From Pisaster brevispinus (taxonomy: Eukaryota > Echinodermata > Asteroidea > Forcipulatida > Asteriidae), in the NCBI GenBank assembly GCA_023634235.1, contig JAMKCF010000015.1:2705698-2769697 (forward strand): DNA of 64,000 bases, in the 5' to 3' direction. A program made the translations under genes and the position numbers. Positions within the stretch are counted from its first letter, which is position 1; each line of letters opens with the position of its first letter. The notes beneath the pieces are model-generated. The model saw only the letters and a list, made by a program, of their open reading frames with translations, was not told the DNA's origin and searched no databases. Positions 46,401 through 58,518 of this stretch are shown here, in pieces.

Positions 46401-46911
46401 GTTAAATTGGTATCAAATGTTTTCCCTTGTCTGTATATTAACAGTCAACAAAGCTGACTGTTTATCCAAAAAAACATTTGTCAATTTTGGCTTGAATGCA
46501 ACGCAGCATATATAGTTGATGTACTTTTTTAAGTGCTGTTTGTAAACTGCATTAAACCGCACGCACTTAGCTTTATTTATGGTTGTACTTTGACGAACTC
46601 GATTGTGGCCAATTGAAATAAAGGTTGGGGAAAGTTTGATGAATTCGTGTAAAAGTGTAAAACATGGTGTCTCACTGTCATTAAATTTTCAGTTCGTGGT
46701 GTGTTTATTTTAAGGTAATCAAATGGCCATGGCCTTTAAGTATGTTTATATAAACAAAAAACTTTTAATTTTGCATCTTTTACATTGCGATGTCTTCAGC
46801 CGTTTGCTGATGTCAAATCTGTTTTGTTTTAGGCTCAAGTTTCTTGTGATGTTTTAATGAAGTCAACTTTTGTACAAACTTAAAGCACATGTCTCATGGG
46901 CGTTATTAACA
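43401..46911. other. Intergenic, no supported gene
   Basis: Minus-strand frames at 44049-44303, 44418-44726 and 46054-46344 are the longest here. None shows a domain I know. A short tandem TTCGTAATAACTGAC pair lies at about 44827-44858. Confidence 0.45.
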
Positions 46912-47440
46912 ACGTAGGAGAGAAGCTCTAAGGTAAAATTCAATTTTGTGATCCACTTATTTTCCAATAGATTCCTTTATGCAAATGGGGAAAGTTACAA
47001 GTCTCTCACCTTACGTTAAGATGGTGTAAAAAAATGCTACTGTGCTGGATAAACCCTCAAGTGCAATTTTTGTCAAAATCCAAAAATAATCGATGAAGTC
47101 ACATTTCAAATATATTATGGTCTGTACACGTTCGTACAGATAGGCCTAGTTGTACAGTCCATTCATGACATTTTGATGATATTCAATCAAAACGGATATC
47201 GAATTTGACCTTTGGACCGGCGCAGAAAATTCCTCCTTGGACTATTTAGACCCATGCTTGATGTCTGATGACGTCATGTTGGCTCTGAACGAATATATCA
47301 AATAAAATGACATTTTACACTATGTTAAAATGACGTAGAAGACTTGTAAATTTTTCCCCACCTTCATGAGGACTCTAAGGAAAATGAGATCATCACAAAA
47401 CTTTAAGGTAATAATAGTGGCTTCTTATAAAGCGCTCATA
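46912..47440. mobile_element. Family A MITE, copy 4
   Basis: The left arm (AAGGTAAAATTCAATTTTGT, then TTACAAGTCTCTCACCTTAC) pairs with the right arm (GACGTAGAAGACTTGTAAAT, then ATCATCACAAAACTTTAAGG). The core has CCTCAAGTGCAATTTTTGTC, TATGGTCTGTACACGTTCG and TCTGATGACGTCATGTTGGC, colinear with copies 1-3. About 530 bp, non-coding. Confidence 0.7.
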
Positions 47441-47772
47441 TCTTTCGCTCGGTGACACTCAAGGCGCTTCAATATTCAGTATTTGCCTGCAAAAATGTGG
47501 GGCTACGTTTGAAGTATGAGACCTAGGCCTACTCCTTTTACATAGCACCATGGTAATGGTTTACAAGGTGCTGTGGCACAATATTATGCAGTCAAATGTC
47601 AAGTGTAAAAGTTTGCTGATGCATTAATATTTCATACCATTATAATATCTGAAGTGACTCCTACACTTCATGCTGTCTTAGGATCAATCTTGTCAACTTG
47701 TTTTGTACGAAACATGGATCTTTATATAGATTTCGCAGCAAAAATGCTAAATGGGGTCAAATAGAGGACGAG

Positions 47773-47995
47773 TGTTGCACACCAATATGTCCTACATGGA
47801 CCATAATGTCCAACTTAATTTTTGAACCATTGTGTCCGCCCCAGTGTGTCCGTAAAACCATTGTGTCCGCCCCATTATGTCCGTAAAATCATTGTGTCCG
47901 CCCACAATGGTTTTACGGACACAATGGGGCGGACACAATGGTTCAAAAATTAAGTCGGACATTATGGTCCATGTAGGACATAATGGTGCGTAACA
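47773..47995. mobile_element. Family H hairpin element, 93-bp arms (223 bp)
   Basis: 47773-47865 pairs with 47903-47995 about a centre at 47884, with only a few mismatches and a 37-nt loop. Arms hold GTCCTACATGGACCATAATG, CTTAATTTTTGAACCATTGT and repeated ATTGTGTCCGCCCC / ATTATGTCCGTAAAA units. Both strands give near-identical spurious peptides because of the symmetry. Non-coding MITE or foldback. Confidence 0.85.
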
Positions 47996-50900
47996 GACGA
48001 GCAAAGCAGCTGGAGCAAAGTTACGATCAAAGTTTAACTTGGTTTTCTAAGAAGCCGCAAATTAGCATCCTCAAACAGAACTTCAACACAAAATGTTTCG
48101 TTAATCTTTGTTTTTCTTCGGATGAAACATGCCAGGGAGCATCTTCCATCGATTTTCTGGAAAGTTTATCTCAGGGTGTATCAGTCGTAATTGCCGAGCA
48201 AAATGTGATGTCTTAATTGAAATCACTTTCTGGCAATATTGACAACTCATCTTAAGATGAAAACCGAGTACTCTATGAAATCGAGCCGTGGTACGGCACT
48301 GCCTGGAGTCTTCAAGATAGCCATTTGTATTTTCATGATACTGTATTGTTTATTAAGAACACCTTTCAGTTCTCCCGAACCTCAGGGAACAAAACAAATA
48401 TTCCCGATACGTCCTTACTCCCATCGCGTTGACAGTCCCGATCGTGCAAAGCATCTTTATACCAAGTTCACCTCCATGCAATTTACAATACAACCCACTT
48501 ATCTCAGAATGCACTAAAAGCATTGTCTAGCTCTCTTGTTTTGTAGGTTAAATCCGACACGATTCAAGCTACTCTTGTATCCCTGAGCGAATCAATTCAG
48601 CTCAGTTCCTTTTCTCTTGAAGACGCGTATATACCTTTTCTCTGAAAGTGTTTCCGCCGTTACTAAGTGCGAGGCATTTACGGCGGTTGTGACAACGTCC
48701 CTAGTGTGTTGGGAGAGAATGACGTGCGCATGACTCGCCACGGCCAGACTAAGCCCGTGTTTCGCTGCGAGCAAAATGTTCTGTGCCTTCATAACAAACT
48801 GGACACGATACTCTAAAAATGGCTTCAAATAAATTATCTTGGAAACTTCCTCAAGATTTTGAAATAAGTATTACATTCAAGTAGTGTTGTGACACGATGT
48901 CTCTATAACTCTGCTCGGACAGAATCCATCCATCGCAGCTCCAACTAATCATGGATCCGATGGCTCTGAGTGACAAATAGATTGTATAATTTTACTTGTT
49001 CAATATTATTAGTTCATATTCAGACATCAGGTTGAGGCGCTTCAAAATTAATTACAATCTTCAGCTTCCGGATTAGCTACAACCATTTTGACAGGTGTAG
49101 TAGAAATAATTTTATTGTATTGATAAAGTCTTCCAGTTTTGATAAGATTCACAATTATTTTAAGATTTGTAAACTGGCGCCAGAAGTCTGTTCGAAGAGA
49201 GAAGATCCGGAGCTAGGCTAAGTCTTTCTTCTCTGACAGTCGACGTTCATATTTCCTTTTCAATAAATCTGAAAATCAACAGTGATGTTCCAATTAAAAC
49301 ACAGCCCAGCCCTGCATCATTTTTTAGTCAATTTATGCACGGCCACTATCAACACTGGCTGTCACTGACACTAATGGGCCGTATTAAACTAAGCCCCGTG
49401 AAGTTGTTCGGGTTTGGGGATAGAGTCTGCCCCGCTCTGTCGGAAACACTCCCCCGGGATATTTGCTCAAATCCCGGTCTAGAGAGGAAAGCAAAGCCTT
49501 GGTCGGGACAAGGCTTGCCGTACGAGCATCCGTATGATAATTAATTGAATCCCACCCTTTTCATTCCATCTCGGAGGTGGTTTTGAAATATTTCTAAACA
49601 GCCTTAATTCCCTTCAAAGTCAAAGCGTTCGATCACCTTTTCACTGGACTTAATTAATATTTGTTTTGATTTCTTGTGGCACTCATCTGATTTATCCTTG
49701 AGCATCAGTAGTCCTTGCCCAACAATCACATACATTCTTTCTTTTTGTAAATGCTCAGCTCAAATTTAATTATTATTTACTTCAAGTTCTTTTCATAAAA
49801 GTCACTGAATACATCTCAACATTCCTTAGCATCGTTTTAAAATAGCTTTTCTTTTATAACCATCCTTTAACATAAGGGTGGCATACATCAATGCAGCTTG
49901 CATCATTGCCAGTGGCGCAAAGACAAGACGGGTCTGTGTTTATTCACTCAACTCACTTGCCGGTTGTTTTGTTATCTAACTAAATTTAGATTTAGACGTG
50001 TTCAACCTTTTAGATCTGTTCCTTCATACTCGAATTTATTTGGGTCACCCTTTTTTTAAAAGCCCCTCCGTTTTTGCATTCATTGGATTACGTCTCGCGT
50101 TTCTGACAGGGATCCATAGACTCTCTGAGTACAATTTATCAATTTCTTCACCGTGGTAGATTTTTTAACACTCTTTGACATTCCGAAAGAAAATGTCTTT
50201 CTCACAATTTGTCGCTTATTAATTTAACAATCGGAACATTCTGTATAGAGTTAAGATTGATAGCATATACAGTGGAAAGCTTTTAGAGGCCAGTGGAAAA
50301 TGCTAAATTTGTAATATGAATGCAGAGAGAGTTTGTCCAATTCTCTGAATAAGTATAAGTATTAAACAAATGTTGTGTGATTGATTGTGCTGTACCCTTT
50401 TTGCAAAAGCGGAACCCTAAACTCTTAATATTTCTGTTGGTGGTTTTTGTTTAATCTCTAATAATTAGATTTTGAATCCACCTCAGTGGGTACATTACCA
50501 ATGTTGCTCCCTTAATAGACCTTGAATGCCATGACTTGTTGGAATAGGAAAGCCATTATAAATTATTGTATTTGAAAGCAGTAATTTTTTTGGGGGGGAT
50601 TTGAAAGTCATTGTTTTGGGGATTTGAAAGCCATTATTTGTTGAATTTGAAAGCCATTACTTGTTGAGATTGAAAGCCATAACGTGTTGGGATTTGGAAG
50701 CCATAACATGTTGGAGGTTAAAAAGCCATAACTTGTTGGGATTTGTTTCAGTTTTCTACTCTTAATGAGACAGTAGGGGACATTAATGCACGGATATCCA
50801 AGCAAAACCCGATTCTTTTAAACTTACCACCCTTACAAATACTACTGTATGCGCAAAAGAGTACGTAACTTATGGTACCAATTTCCACAGAGCTTGTGTT

Positions 50901-52134
50901 ATTCAACATACCAACCCTACTAATGTAATCTGGCGTGATCATAAAGCAGCCTTACGTTAAACCTGATTTCCAAGGTTGAATGGTCGTTTCCAGCCACCGT
51001 ATTCAGTGAATTTCAGGGTCTTTCTGTTTTGGACAATTGTCGCAGTTTTGTTGTTTGTCTACATCTCATGAAATACAATTGTTCCGTTCTACAAACAAAA
51101 CATCACCATATCCCTTCTGACAACGCCAAAAATGGCCCACGCGCCCGTTGAATTTGACTTGAGGGAATATTTTTGTTCTCCTGTTTATACGCAAATCAGA
51201 TTTCTAACTGCTGAAATTATTACCAAAGCTAGCTGAGACTAGCTTCTAATAAGATACCCACTGGACACTCGTGAAAAGAAAACCCTAAGATGATAACCAT
51301 ATAACCGGCTGACGGGTGACACTTTAGAAATGGACAATAATTTCCCAGGTGAAATATCCGATGGAATTGTTCCGGCTACAAATCACATTTATTGTTCCCA
51401 TTCAACCGGAGAAATGCGGGATGAGTTCTGCATCTTGGCCTGGCAATGTTTTATATCGAAGTTATTTCCGAGGGAGATGTATGGCCCGTTTAAAGATCCG
51501 TAAAAAAAAAATACCCGATTCCGGTCAACATATTTTGGGGTTAATTTGGATTGTCAGCTTCACTATAGGATTAGATGAGAGGAAGTAAATGACCCGAATG
51601 GGTACACTTGGACAAAACTTTAACATCATTTTAACGATATTTATGTATTCATTACTTTATTAATGTACATTTGAAACTCTTTTCAAAAATTATGTACCAA
51701 ATAATTATGAACATGTGTACTTACTTACTTAGTTAATTAGTTATTGCATTAATCATTTGGCTTGTTTTTTATTTGCAAATTTAATTGCAAGTTATAGAAT
51801 TATTTATTTATGTATTCATTTACTTAATTGATAATTATCTGATAACCCCAAAGAGTAATAAGCGCAATGAACAAAAAGAACAATGTTTTTCCACATATCG
51901 TTATATCAGTACTAGTTGTCTAAGCCGTAAACAATGAGAGAATTACACACAATTTTATATATTTCTACGCTACGCCCCTTATATTTTCCATTTATGCATA
52001 ATAATTATGGCTTAATTACAAGATATCTCAGTCTGCGCGTTTGTAACAATTAGCTCCTACGATGGTAAAGCCATTTGAGTGTTAAAAAATAGTACCCTGA
52101 CTTCATCCGATGGATGACGTCAGGTGAGGCGAGA
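47996..52134. other. Intergenic, no supported gene
   Basis: It contains the 25-bp minisatellite. A 92-codon frame at 48239-48517 with one hydrophobic segment is noted in findings but is not supported as a gene. Confidence 0.4.
50536..50746. repeat. Minisatellite, about 25-bp unit
   Basis: Eight or so diverged units of the type GGGATTTGAAAGCCATTACT TGTTG. The best-kept run is 50600-50745. Confidence 0.85.
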
Positions 52135-52257
52135 CGCTAGGTGGCAGCAGACTTTAATTGGTAATACTCGTTGATTATTATATAACATTGGGGATCAATG
52201 AAAGAATCCATTGTTCCAGAAAAACAAACACAATGGAAACTATGTCTGCTGACGCCA
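52135..52257. mobile_element. Second copy of family I inverted-repeat element (diverged)
   Basis: It starts CGCTAGGTGGCAGCAGACTT, identical over 20 bases to the end of the 206-312 element. It closes with ACAATGGAAACTATGTCTGC TGACGCC, a diverged version of the complementary end. About 120 bp, no open frame of note. Confidence 0.45.
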
Positions 52258-52540
52258 TCAGAAGAGAGAAATGCGGATTGGCAGTTTCCATCTAGTTGAC
52301 CAATCAGAGTTGTCTCGTTGTGATTTCATCCGTGATATTCCAGCTTCATTCTGAATGCACGTTGCACCTAATGAAATGGCGGACACTACAAAAGGCCATT
52401 TTAGCCTGGGGCGTGGTTTACTAATGGCCAAGAAGACTTGTGTTTGCACGTACACGAGCTTGTATAAATTCAACTTTGTTTTTCAACCTCGGTTCCATTG
52501 GAGAGAATCCCTCAAACGTCAATTTAATCAATAAAAAATA

Positions 52541-52629
52541 AACAAACAAACAAACAACAAACAACAAACAACAAACAACAAACAACAAACAACAAACAAC
52601 AAACAACAAACAACAAACAAACAAACAAC
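52541..52629. repeat. (ACAACAA)n heptamer microsatellite with AAAC flanks
   Basis: About nine or ten ACAACAA units bounded by AAAC repeats. The minus-strand Val/Cys/Leu/Phe frame here is an artefact. Confidence 0.95.
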
Positions 52630-53020
52630 CGCATCAGTACCCCAGCAACAAACACAAATGTTTCCCTTTTGTCTTATACTTACTACGGTATAGCTTAAGC
52701 CAACTTATGAAGACGATCACGCATAATTTAGTATAATCTATGTACATACTAATCCAGTAATACTGCTAACTTTATCACACTGAAGACGATAGCATTGCAT
52801 TACATGAATAAATTAGGCATGATTAAGTTTCGTCGTATTATCAGCTTCAAAAATCGATTCATTGTGACGAGTATTCGCATAAGATTGTTTTTAAGGAAAA
52901 ACATGTATTTTCCACTCAGGACGTCTTAGACAAATTAACGTAGAGCCCAAAGTGTAATACCCGTTTTGTTTGTTGTGGCATCGTCCTTTGATAATTAGCA
53001 GCAGATGTGATTAAAATAAA

Positions 53021-53025
53021 GAAGA

Positions 53026-53053
<28 letters not shown>
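53021..53053. repeat. (GAAA)n microsatellite
   Basis: About eight GAAA units at the left edge of the tandem duplication 53053-53515. A shorter GAAA run sits at the internal junction near 53275-53290 and may have mediated the duplication. Confidence 0.9.
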
Positions 53054-53056
<3 letters not shown>

Positions 53057-53515
53057 AATGGAGAACATTGCATGGCACTGAAGTCTGCTGGCTATGTGTT
53101 TAAAGACACTTTTGAGAACGTTAAAACAAGGCAACATAAAGGTATTTTACGGGATTGGTGAGAATAGAAAAACATCATTGTTCAATTTTAGTCTGAAAGC
53201 TTACTGATTTTGAAGTTGATACTAGAACCAGTTTTTCTGTGAATTATTTCCCTCTGGAAATAAAACTCATATTCGAAAGAAAGAAAGAAAGATAAATGGA
53301 AAACATTGCATGGCACTGAAGTCTGCTGGCTATGTGTTTAAAGACACTTTTGAGAACGTTAAAACAAGGCAACATAAAGGTATTTTACGGGATTGGTGAG
53401 AATAGAAAAACATCATTGTTCAATTTTAGTCTGAAAGATTACTGATTTTGAAGTTGATACTAGAACCAGTTTTTCTGTGAATTATTTCCCTCTGGAAATA
53501 AAACTCATATTCGAG
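53053..53515 (+). repeat. Recent tandem duplication, 238-bp period
   Basis: GATAAATGGAGAACATTGCA at 53053 recurs as GATAAATGGAAAACATTGCA at 53291. The next roughly 220 bp differ at only about two positions by eye. The duplicated unit includes the left half of a family B element. Confidence 0.9.
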
Positions 53516-53734
53516 GAAAGTGTATCTGAAGAAAAACAAATTGTTTTGTTTTAATGCAACAGCTGATTTCGGTTGTTACAACCAAAATTAAGGACAATAT
53601 GTGATTACATGCTGAAAATTGTGCACGGTTTTTCACTATTTTCTTCTGACTCACACAACAGATTAAGCCCAAATTTTCACAGGTTTGTTATTTCAAAACA
53701 TTTTCTGCTATATCAATCCTGTATACTACCTTTA
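53138..53734. mobile_element. Family B MITE, copy 3, with duplicated left half
   Basis: AAAGGTATTTTACGGGATTG GTGAG occurs at 53138 and 53376. The second continues through CAGCTGATTTCGGTTGTTAC, AACAGATTAAGCCCAAATTT TCACAGG to ATCAATCCTGTATACTACCT TTAAT at 53734. The full element is therefore about 53376-53734, and 53138-53290 is a duplicated left part. Confidence 0.65.
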
Positions 53735-53844
53735 ATTTAGCAACAGATGTGATAAAAACAATAATTAAACATAACTGGAGAACATTGAATAGTATTGAAA
53801 TATGTATAGGCGTACGTTTAAAAAATACATGAGAACAGTAAGAT

Positions 53845-53935
53845 GGTAACTTAGCATAGTGAACATTATGCTTAGCACATCTTAATAATCTAAGCAGCTT
53901 AAGAAAGTGGATTTTGTTTCTTGTGAAAATGTTGC
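53845..53935. repeat. Family F remnant
   Basis: TAACTTAGCATAGTGAACATTATGC-type sequence followed by TTAGCACATC and AAGCAGCTTAAG resembles parts of 42588 and 55358. Short and diverged. Confidence 0.35.
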
Positions 53936-54380
53936 CCCAGTACTGTGTTTTTCCTCAGCGTGTACATTTCATTCTTCCCGTGGGACAGATCAAACACACT
54001 CTGAAGCGAGAGCAAAACGTTGGCACTGTACGTGATAGGAAATTTAGTCGCTGAGTAATTATTAAGGTTTTACGCTTTGCTGGTGTCTAGATACGTAGAG
54101 GGACGTTGTATACGGTCCTGAATGTTAATAGTGACAATTAGATCAGCTGCCAAGCGAGACTCTGTAAGATAAATGTTTGCGCAGTACGTCAAGTAGTTTA
54201 GATTCCAACAAATGGATCGTACCTAAGTTTCGTCTAAGCGACACCGTTTGCTGCGTTTTGTGAATGCACAATCTCTGATGGTTTAGATGTGGGTGAAACG
54301 TCCATAATGACAAATGATACACTTGTTTGTGGAAACGTATGGATAAAGAAAGAGACAGGGTAAACACTGAAGTGCATTTT

Positions 54381-54774
54381 TAAAAGGCAGGGTAATACTT
54401 TTGGTAATTGACAAAGACCAGTATCCTCTCTGGGTGTATCCCAACATATACATACAATTTTAAAACCTGTGAAAATTTGGGCTCATTTGGTCATCGAATT
54501 TGCAAGAAAATAAATCAAGAAAATAAATCAAGAAAAAGAAAAAGAAAGAAAACTCGTTGCTTAGAACTGTGTGCTTTCAGATGCCCGAAGCCGTTCCCAT
54601 ATTCAAATTTTGGGTTGAAATTTACCTCTTTCTCCATCTTAAACTATTACATCAAAGGGGGTCATTTTCTAATGTTTTATAAATACCAACAGCTCTCCAG
54701 TTCTCTTTACCATGTCAGTTTTGATGGCCATTAATGTTTGCAGTAATTACCACAGGTATACCCTCCCTTTAATA
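54381..54774. mobile_element. Family C-like MITE
   Basis: The left end TTAAAAGGCAGGGTAATACT TTTGGTAATT pairs with the right end AATTACCACAGGTATACCCT CCCTTTAAT. The interior includes AAACCTGTGAAAATTTGGGC. The 108-codon frame 54408-54734 lies inside it and is not a gene. Confidence 0.55.
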
Positions 54775-55357
54775 CTGCATGTTTGAAAGACACCAAATCG
54801 TCTTAAAAAGGTCAGGTTCTGCCTCCAGAACTGCTTTGGGACGGCGAAACCAAGAAATATGGGTTAAATTACACCGAAAACGTATGGCAACCTTTACATT
54901 GGAAGTGGCGAAATGAATGCTAGGTACTGATACGCGCATGTGTGTGACGTATCCACTTACGAGCCGGCTACTGAAAGTGCATTACCTTTTCCTTTTACAA
55001 ACAAATTGAGCCTTTAAATTGTTAACTCAAATGAAAACAAACGTTTTTCAAACTTCGCTAAATTAGATCGAATCGGCGCCTGAAGAGGGAGAAGGTAAAA
55101 TATTTATGAGATTTATTTTCACCATTGATCTGCAGCAGATAAGTCAATGTTTGCACAGTTCACGCCGAAAGGACCAGCTTTATTTGCTAGGAAAACATTT
55201 TGGGGAATTCAATTAAATTAATGAGATAGCATAATACTTGGCTTACCTGTCAAGCTGAATAGTAAGAGGAATGAGCCTTGTCTAATAATCTGTATTCCAT
55301 TGGGGTTTATTCTCACTTAGAATAGTTCTGATAAGGTGAATGGAAAATTGAAGCACA

Positions 55358-55556
55358 TGGCCCATTCTCATAGAGCTGCTGAAGCAGAAAATATTGCTTA
55401 ACATGCGTTTTCTGCTGAGCAAACATGGGCAGGATACCAGCCAAAACTTGTACACATTACATGCTATTTTGGCTGTTAACCTTAATCTGGTAAGCATAAT
55501 GTTGCTGTGCTAAGCTACTTGTTGTGCGTAAAGCAGTGCTATGAAATTGGCCCGGG
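55358..55556. mobile_element. Family F foldback element, copy 2
   Basis: GGCCCATTCTCATAGAGCTG at the left pairs with GTGCTATGAAATTGGCCCGG at the right. Inner CTGAAGCAG, GCTTAACATGCG, GGGCAGGATACCAGCC and CTGTTAACC blocks follow the order of copy 1. About 200 bp, non-coding. Confidence 0.6.
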
Positions 55557-57836
55557 GTTTTTAAAGTGACACTATAGCCTTACCAATGTTCCATTTACAC
55601 ATTAAACAAATCAATACGTGGAATCAATGCAATATGATTTTGTGTGTGCTGAAGGAACAGTTGAACTGCATCTGTCTTTGGCATACTATGTTGCTATTTC
55701 CAAAATACTACTTTGGAATACTATATGAATAGCGATTTCTTTTATCTTCCTATATCCTCAAGTTTCCAGGTCTTTTTTTTATGTAAGTTGACAATTTGCA
55801 GTCTTTTTTGCGGTAAATCCTAAGAGACTCTAGCACCCGGAAATGACCGTCTGACTTGGAGATATCTAAATGGCCGCACTTATAGTGTGTAATATTAACA
55901 TTGAAGAGTACTTGCCATCTCGAGTGGACTGGCTTCTCAGGCGGCAGAGTACGACATAGAAAATGGTGGCTATATTTGTAGTTTTGTTTTGATGGCCCTA
56001 TCGGGTTGGTGGTTGACGGGTTGTCGGTTTTGTTTTCCCGTACATAACTGGCAGGATTTTACAACAAAGGAGACGCGTTATCTTGGTGCTCTTTACTCCC
56101 ATCGGGGCAACCATTGTATACTCTGGGTCGTAGATTGGTTTGTGGCTGGTAGCAACTGGTATTATGGCGCGACATCTTGTAACCACGATAGACACTTTAT
56201 TCATTGGGGTACTTTACACAGTTTGTGGTGCTTTGCAAAATGGTACAAACACAAACACAAGAAATAAAGTCCGGCCTAAATGTTTCCATTGAGAAAAAAA
56301 CTATATCTACTAAGAAAAGAGTAGCTATAAACCAAGATAGATTCGTTATTTTCTTGTGAATTAAAACAAAATGAAAGTCAGGACTTGCATGGATTAAGTA
56401 TGCATAACGCTGCACTATCATAGTACGACAGCTGTAAATACTTTTGCCCGTTTTTGCGACAGTGCCGTACCATATCTTGACTCATAGAGAGTAAGCGTAT
56501 ACCATAATATCTGACCGACACATTTTCCTTAAAAGCATTGCATCATATCTTTTAAACCGTGAAATTTAAAGCCGAGTATAACTCCCTCGGTAAGCCAATC
56601 TTTCTGAACTTACCCCGTAAACAAATCCAATGCGGTATCCATGAACTTGCCTCCTCAAGAAAGGTTGAGCGAGATCCCCGGCCCTGAAGACTGACGTTTC
56701 ACGGCAATCTGCGGTTACATCCGACAGGTTCGAACGGCTCTCCTTCGCATGCTACAAGACGCCAATATCCTCCCGGTGTATATTGTTTCAGCGATAACCG
56801 ACCCGGGTGCTTCACGTCCCTTCTATCGGCAACCTACCATTGTGTGCTTCAAATCGAACTTGGTTTTGTCTTTCAGTCTAAAACACACACGAGGAGTAGA
56901 CCCATCTTGCATACTGAGCTAGTGTCAAGGCGCCTAAAAATTACTGGAAGGCCGACGATGCCCCCACATCCATACACACACATTGGTGTGCCTGAGAAAC
57001 ACCCTTGATTAAACAACCGCCTCTTTCTTGATCGATCAGATGATGGTTTGAACACTTCTACCTCCGACCAAGTTCCCTCTCACAAGCATCCCCAAGTTGT
57101 GGTGACTGTACACTAACACTCGCCAAATGGGACATACCATTTTTGAGCGAGCCGGTTTTGTGTGGCACGAGCCTGCGCGTGGACGGTGATACTATCTTGC
57201 ATTACGCAGGGCGCAACCTGTGGGAACTACAATGCAATCCTTCATTATAAAAAGCGTGCTACTGTTCTCGCGTAGTACACTATAAAGCTACCCCCCCCCC
57301 CGCCCCCCCTTCCACAGCCTCTAACAATTCTTTATCTGATTGGTTCTTTTCCCTTTTTCAGGCTTTAAAGCCGAATTAAAAAAAAAAAAAAAAGATGAAA
57401 ATGTAAAAAAAAATCATGACGTGTACATCGCCCGAATGATGAGACTACTGGCAGTTAGGAATGGTCAACATGATCTTCCTTTTGAATAGTCAACACAACT
57501 CATTCGCGCATAAGACAAATCTTTGTAATTTTGTATTTTACAATTCTGATCATTTAAGCTTCCATTAGCTTGGAAGCTAATTTTGACATTTCAAACAGAT
57601 ACAACCGTTGTTCGCCCACCCCCGCCCCTCCCCCCACCTCAAGGGTAGTGGGCAGTTATTTAGATGACATTTTACCGAGATGTCTGCATGTTTTGAAAGT
57701 GATTGGAAATGGAGGCTCTATTTGAAAATGAAATCCATACATTAAACTTAGACTGTTTTTTTTTAAACTAGCGATCTCGGTACCTGCTATACGTACAGCT
57801 TTACAACTCAAAACTAGAAGCACAGAGACAGCGTGT

Positions 57837-58165
57837 TAAAGGTTGAATGCAGGGTTGGTAGAGCTGACACAATAGTCGCTGACAGTGCTCGTGTTTTGTG
57901 TGATCAACTATATACATACAATAAACAAACCTGTGCAAATTTGGGCTTAATCCTAAAGAAAATAATGAAAGACAATGCACAATTGTATTGGTTGTATAAC
58001 AACCGAAAACAGCTGTTGCCTTATTTTAGGTTTTCAGAGGGAAACATTTCGCGGGAAAAAACGGGTTCAAGTTTGAACTTCATAATCTGTAAGCTTTCAG
58101 ACTAAAATAAAAGATAAGGTGTTTTTTATATTTATATATTTACCAATCCTGTATAATATGTTTGA
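57837..58165. mobile_element. Family B MITE, copy 4
   Basis: It begins AAAGGTTGAATGCAGGGTTG GTAGAGCTGAC. It continues with CGCTGACAGTGCTCGTGTTT, GTGATCAACTATATACATAC, TGTGCAAATTTGGGCTTAAT and TCATAATCTGTAAGCTTTCA. It ends TACCAATCCTGTATAATATG. The 90-codon frame at 57833-58105 is part of the repeat. Confidence 0.7.
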
Positions 58166-58470
58166 TAAGCTGATGTAAGTTAAACTGCCATTTACCCTTG
58201 AACACTTCACAATGAAACATTGTTTAATGTATCTATTAGCCCGCAATTTTGCATAGTAGTAGAACTGTGGAATATTTTTTGCATCACCCGTAAAAAGTCA
58301 AAGTTCACATGATTTCTCTAGAACAAAATCGAAACACATTGATACTAATACGGTAGACCCATTCTCATCTTGTGGTTAAACAGTTAGCTTACTACACCCC
58401 TTGCGTGACGTCACAAGCTCAAACAGCGCCCTCACTGAGGTCAATAATAGAACCAGATTGTTTACGATAG

Positions 58471-58518
58471 AGGCCTATATATATGTATATAGGCCCTATG
58501 TATATATATATATATATT
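58471..58518. repeat. (TA)n tract with AGGCC-flanked palindromic start
   Basis: GGCCTATATATATGTATATA GGCC is a near-perfect palindrome and is followed by about nine TA repeats. Confidence 0.85.

Noticed and set aside
47698..48004. Two similar frames on opposite strands (CPTWTIM...)
   Set aside because: The similarity comes from the 223-bp hairpin, which reads alike on both strands.
55989..56267. Trp/His-rich 92-codon frame
   Set aside because: The opposite strand is open over the same stretch, and the composition is unlike folded proteins I know.
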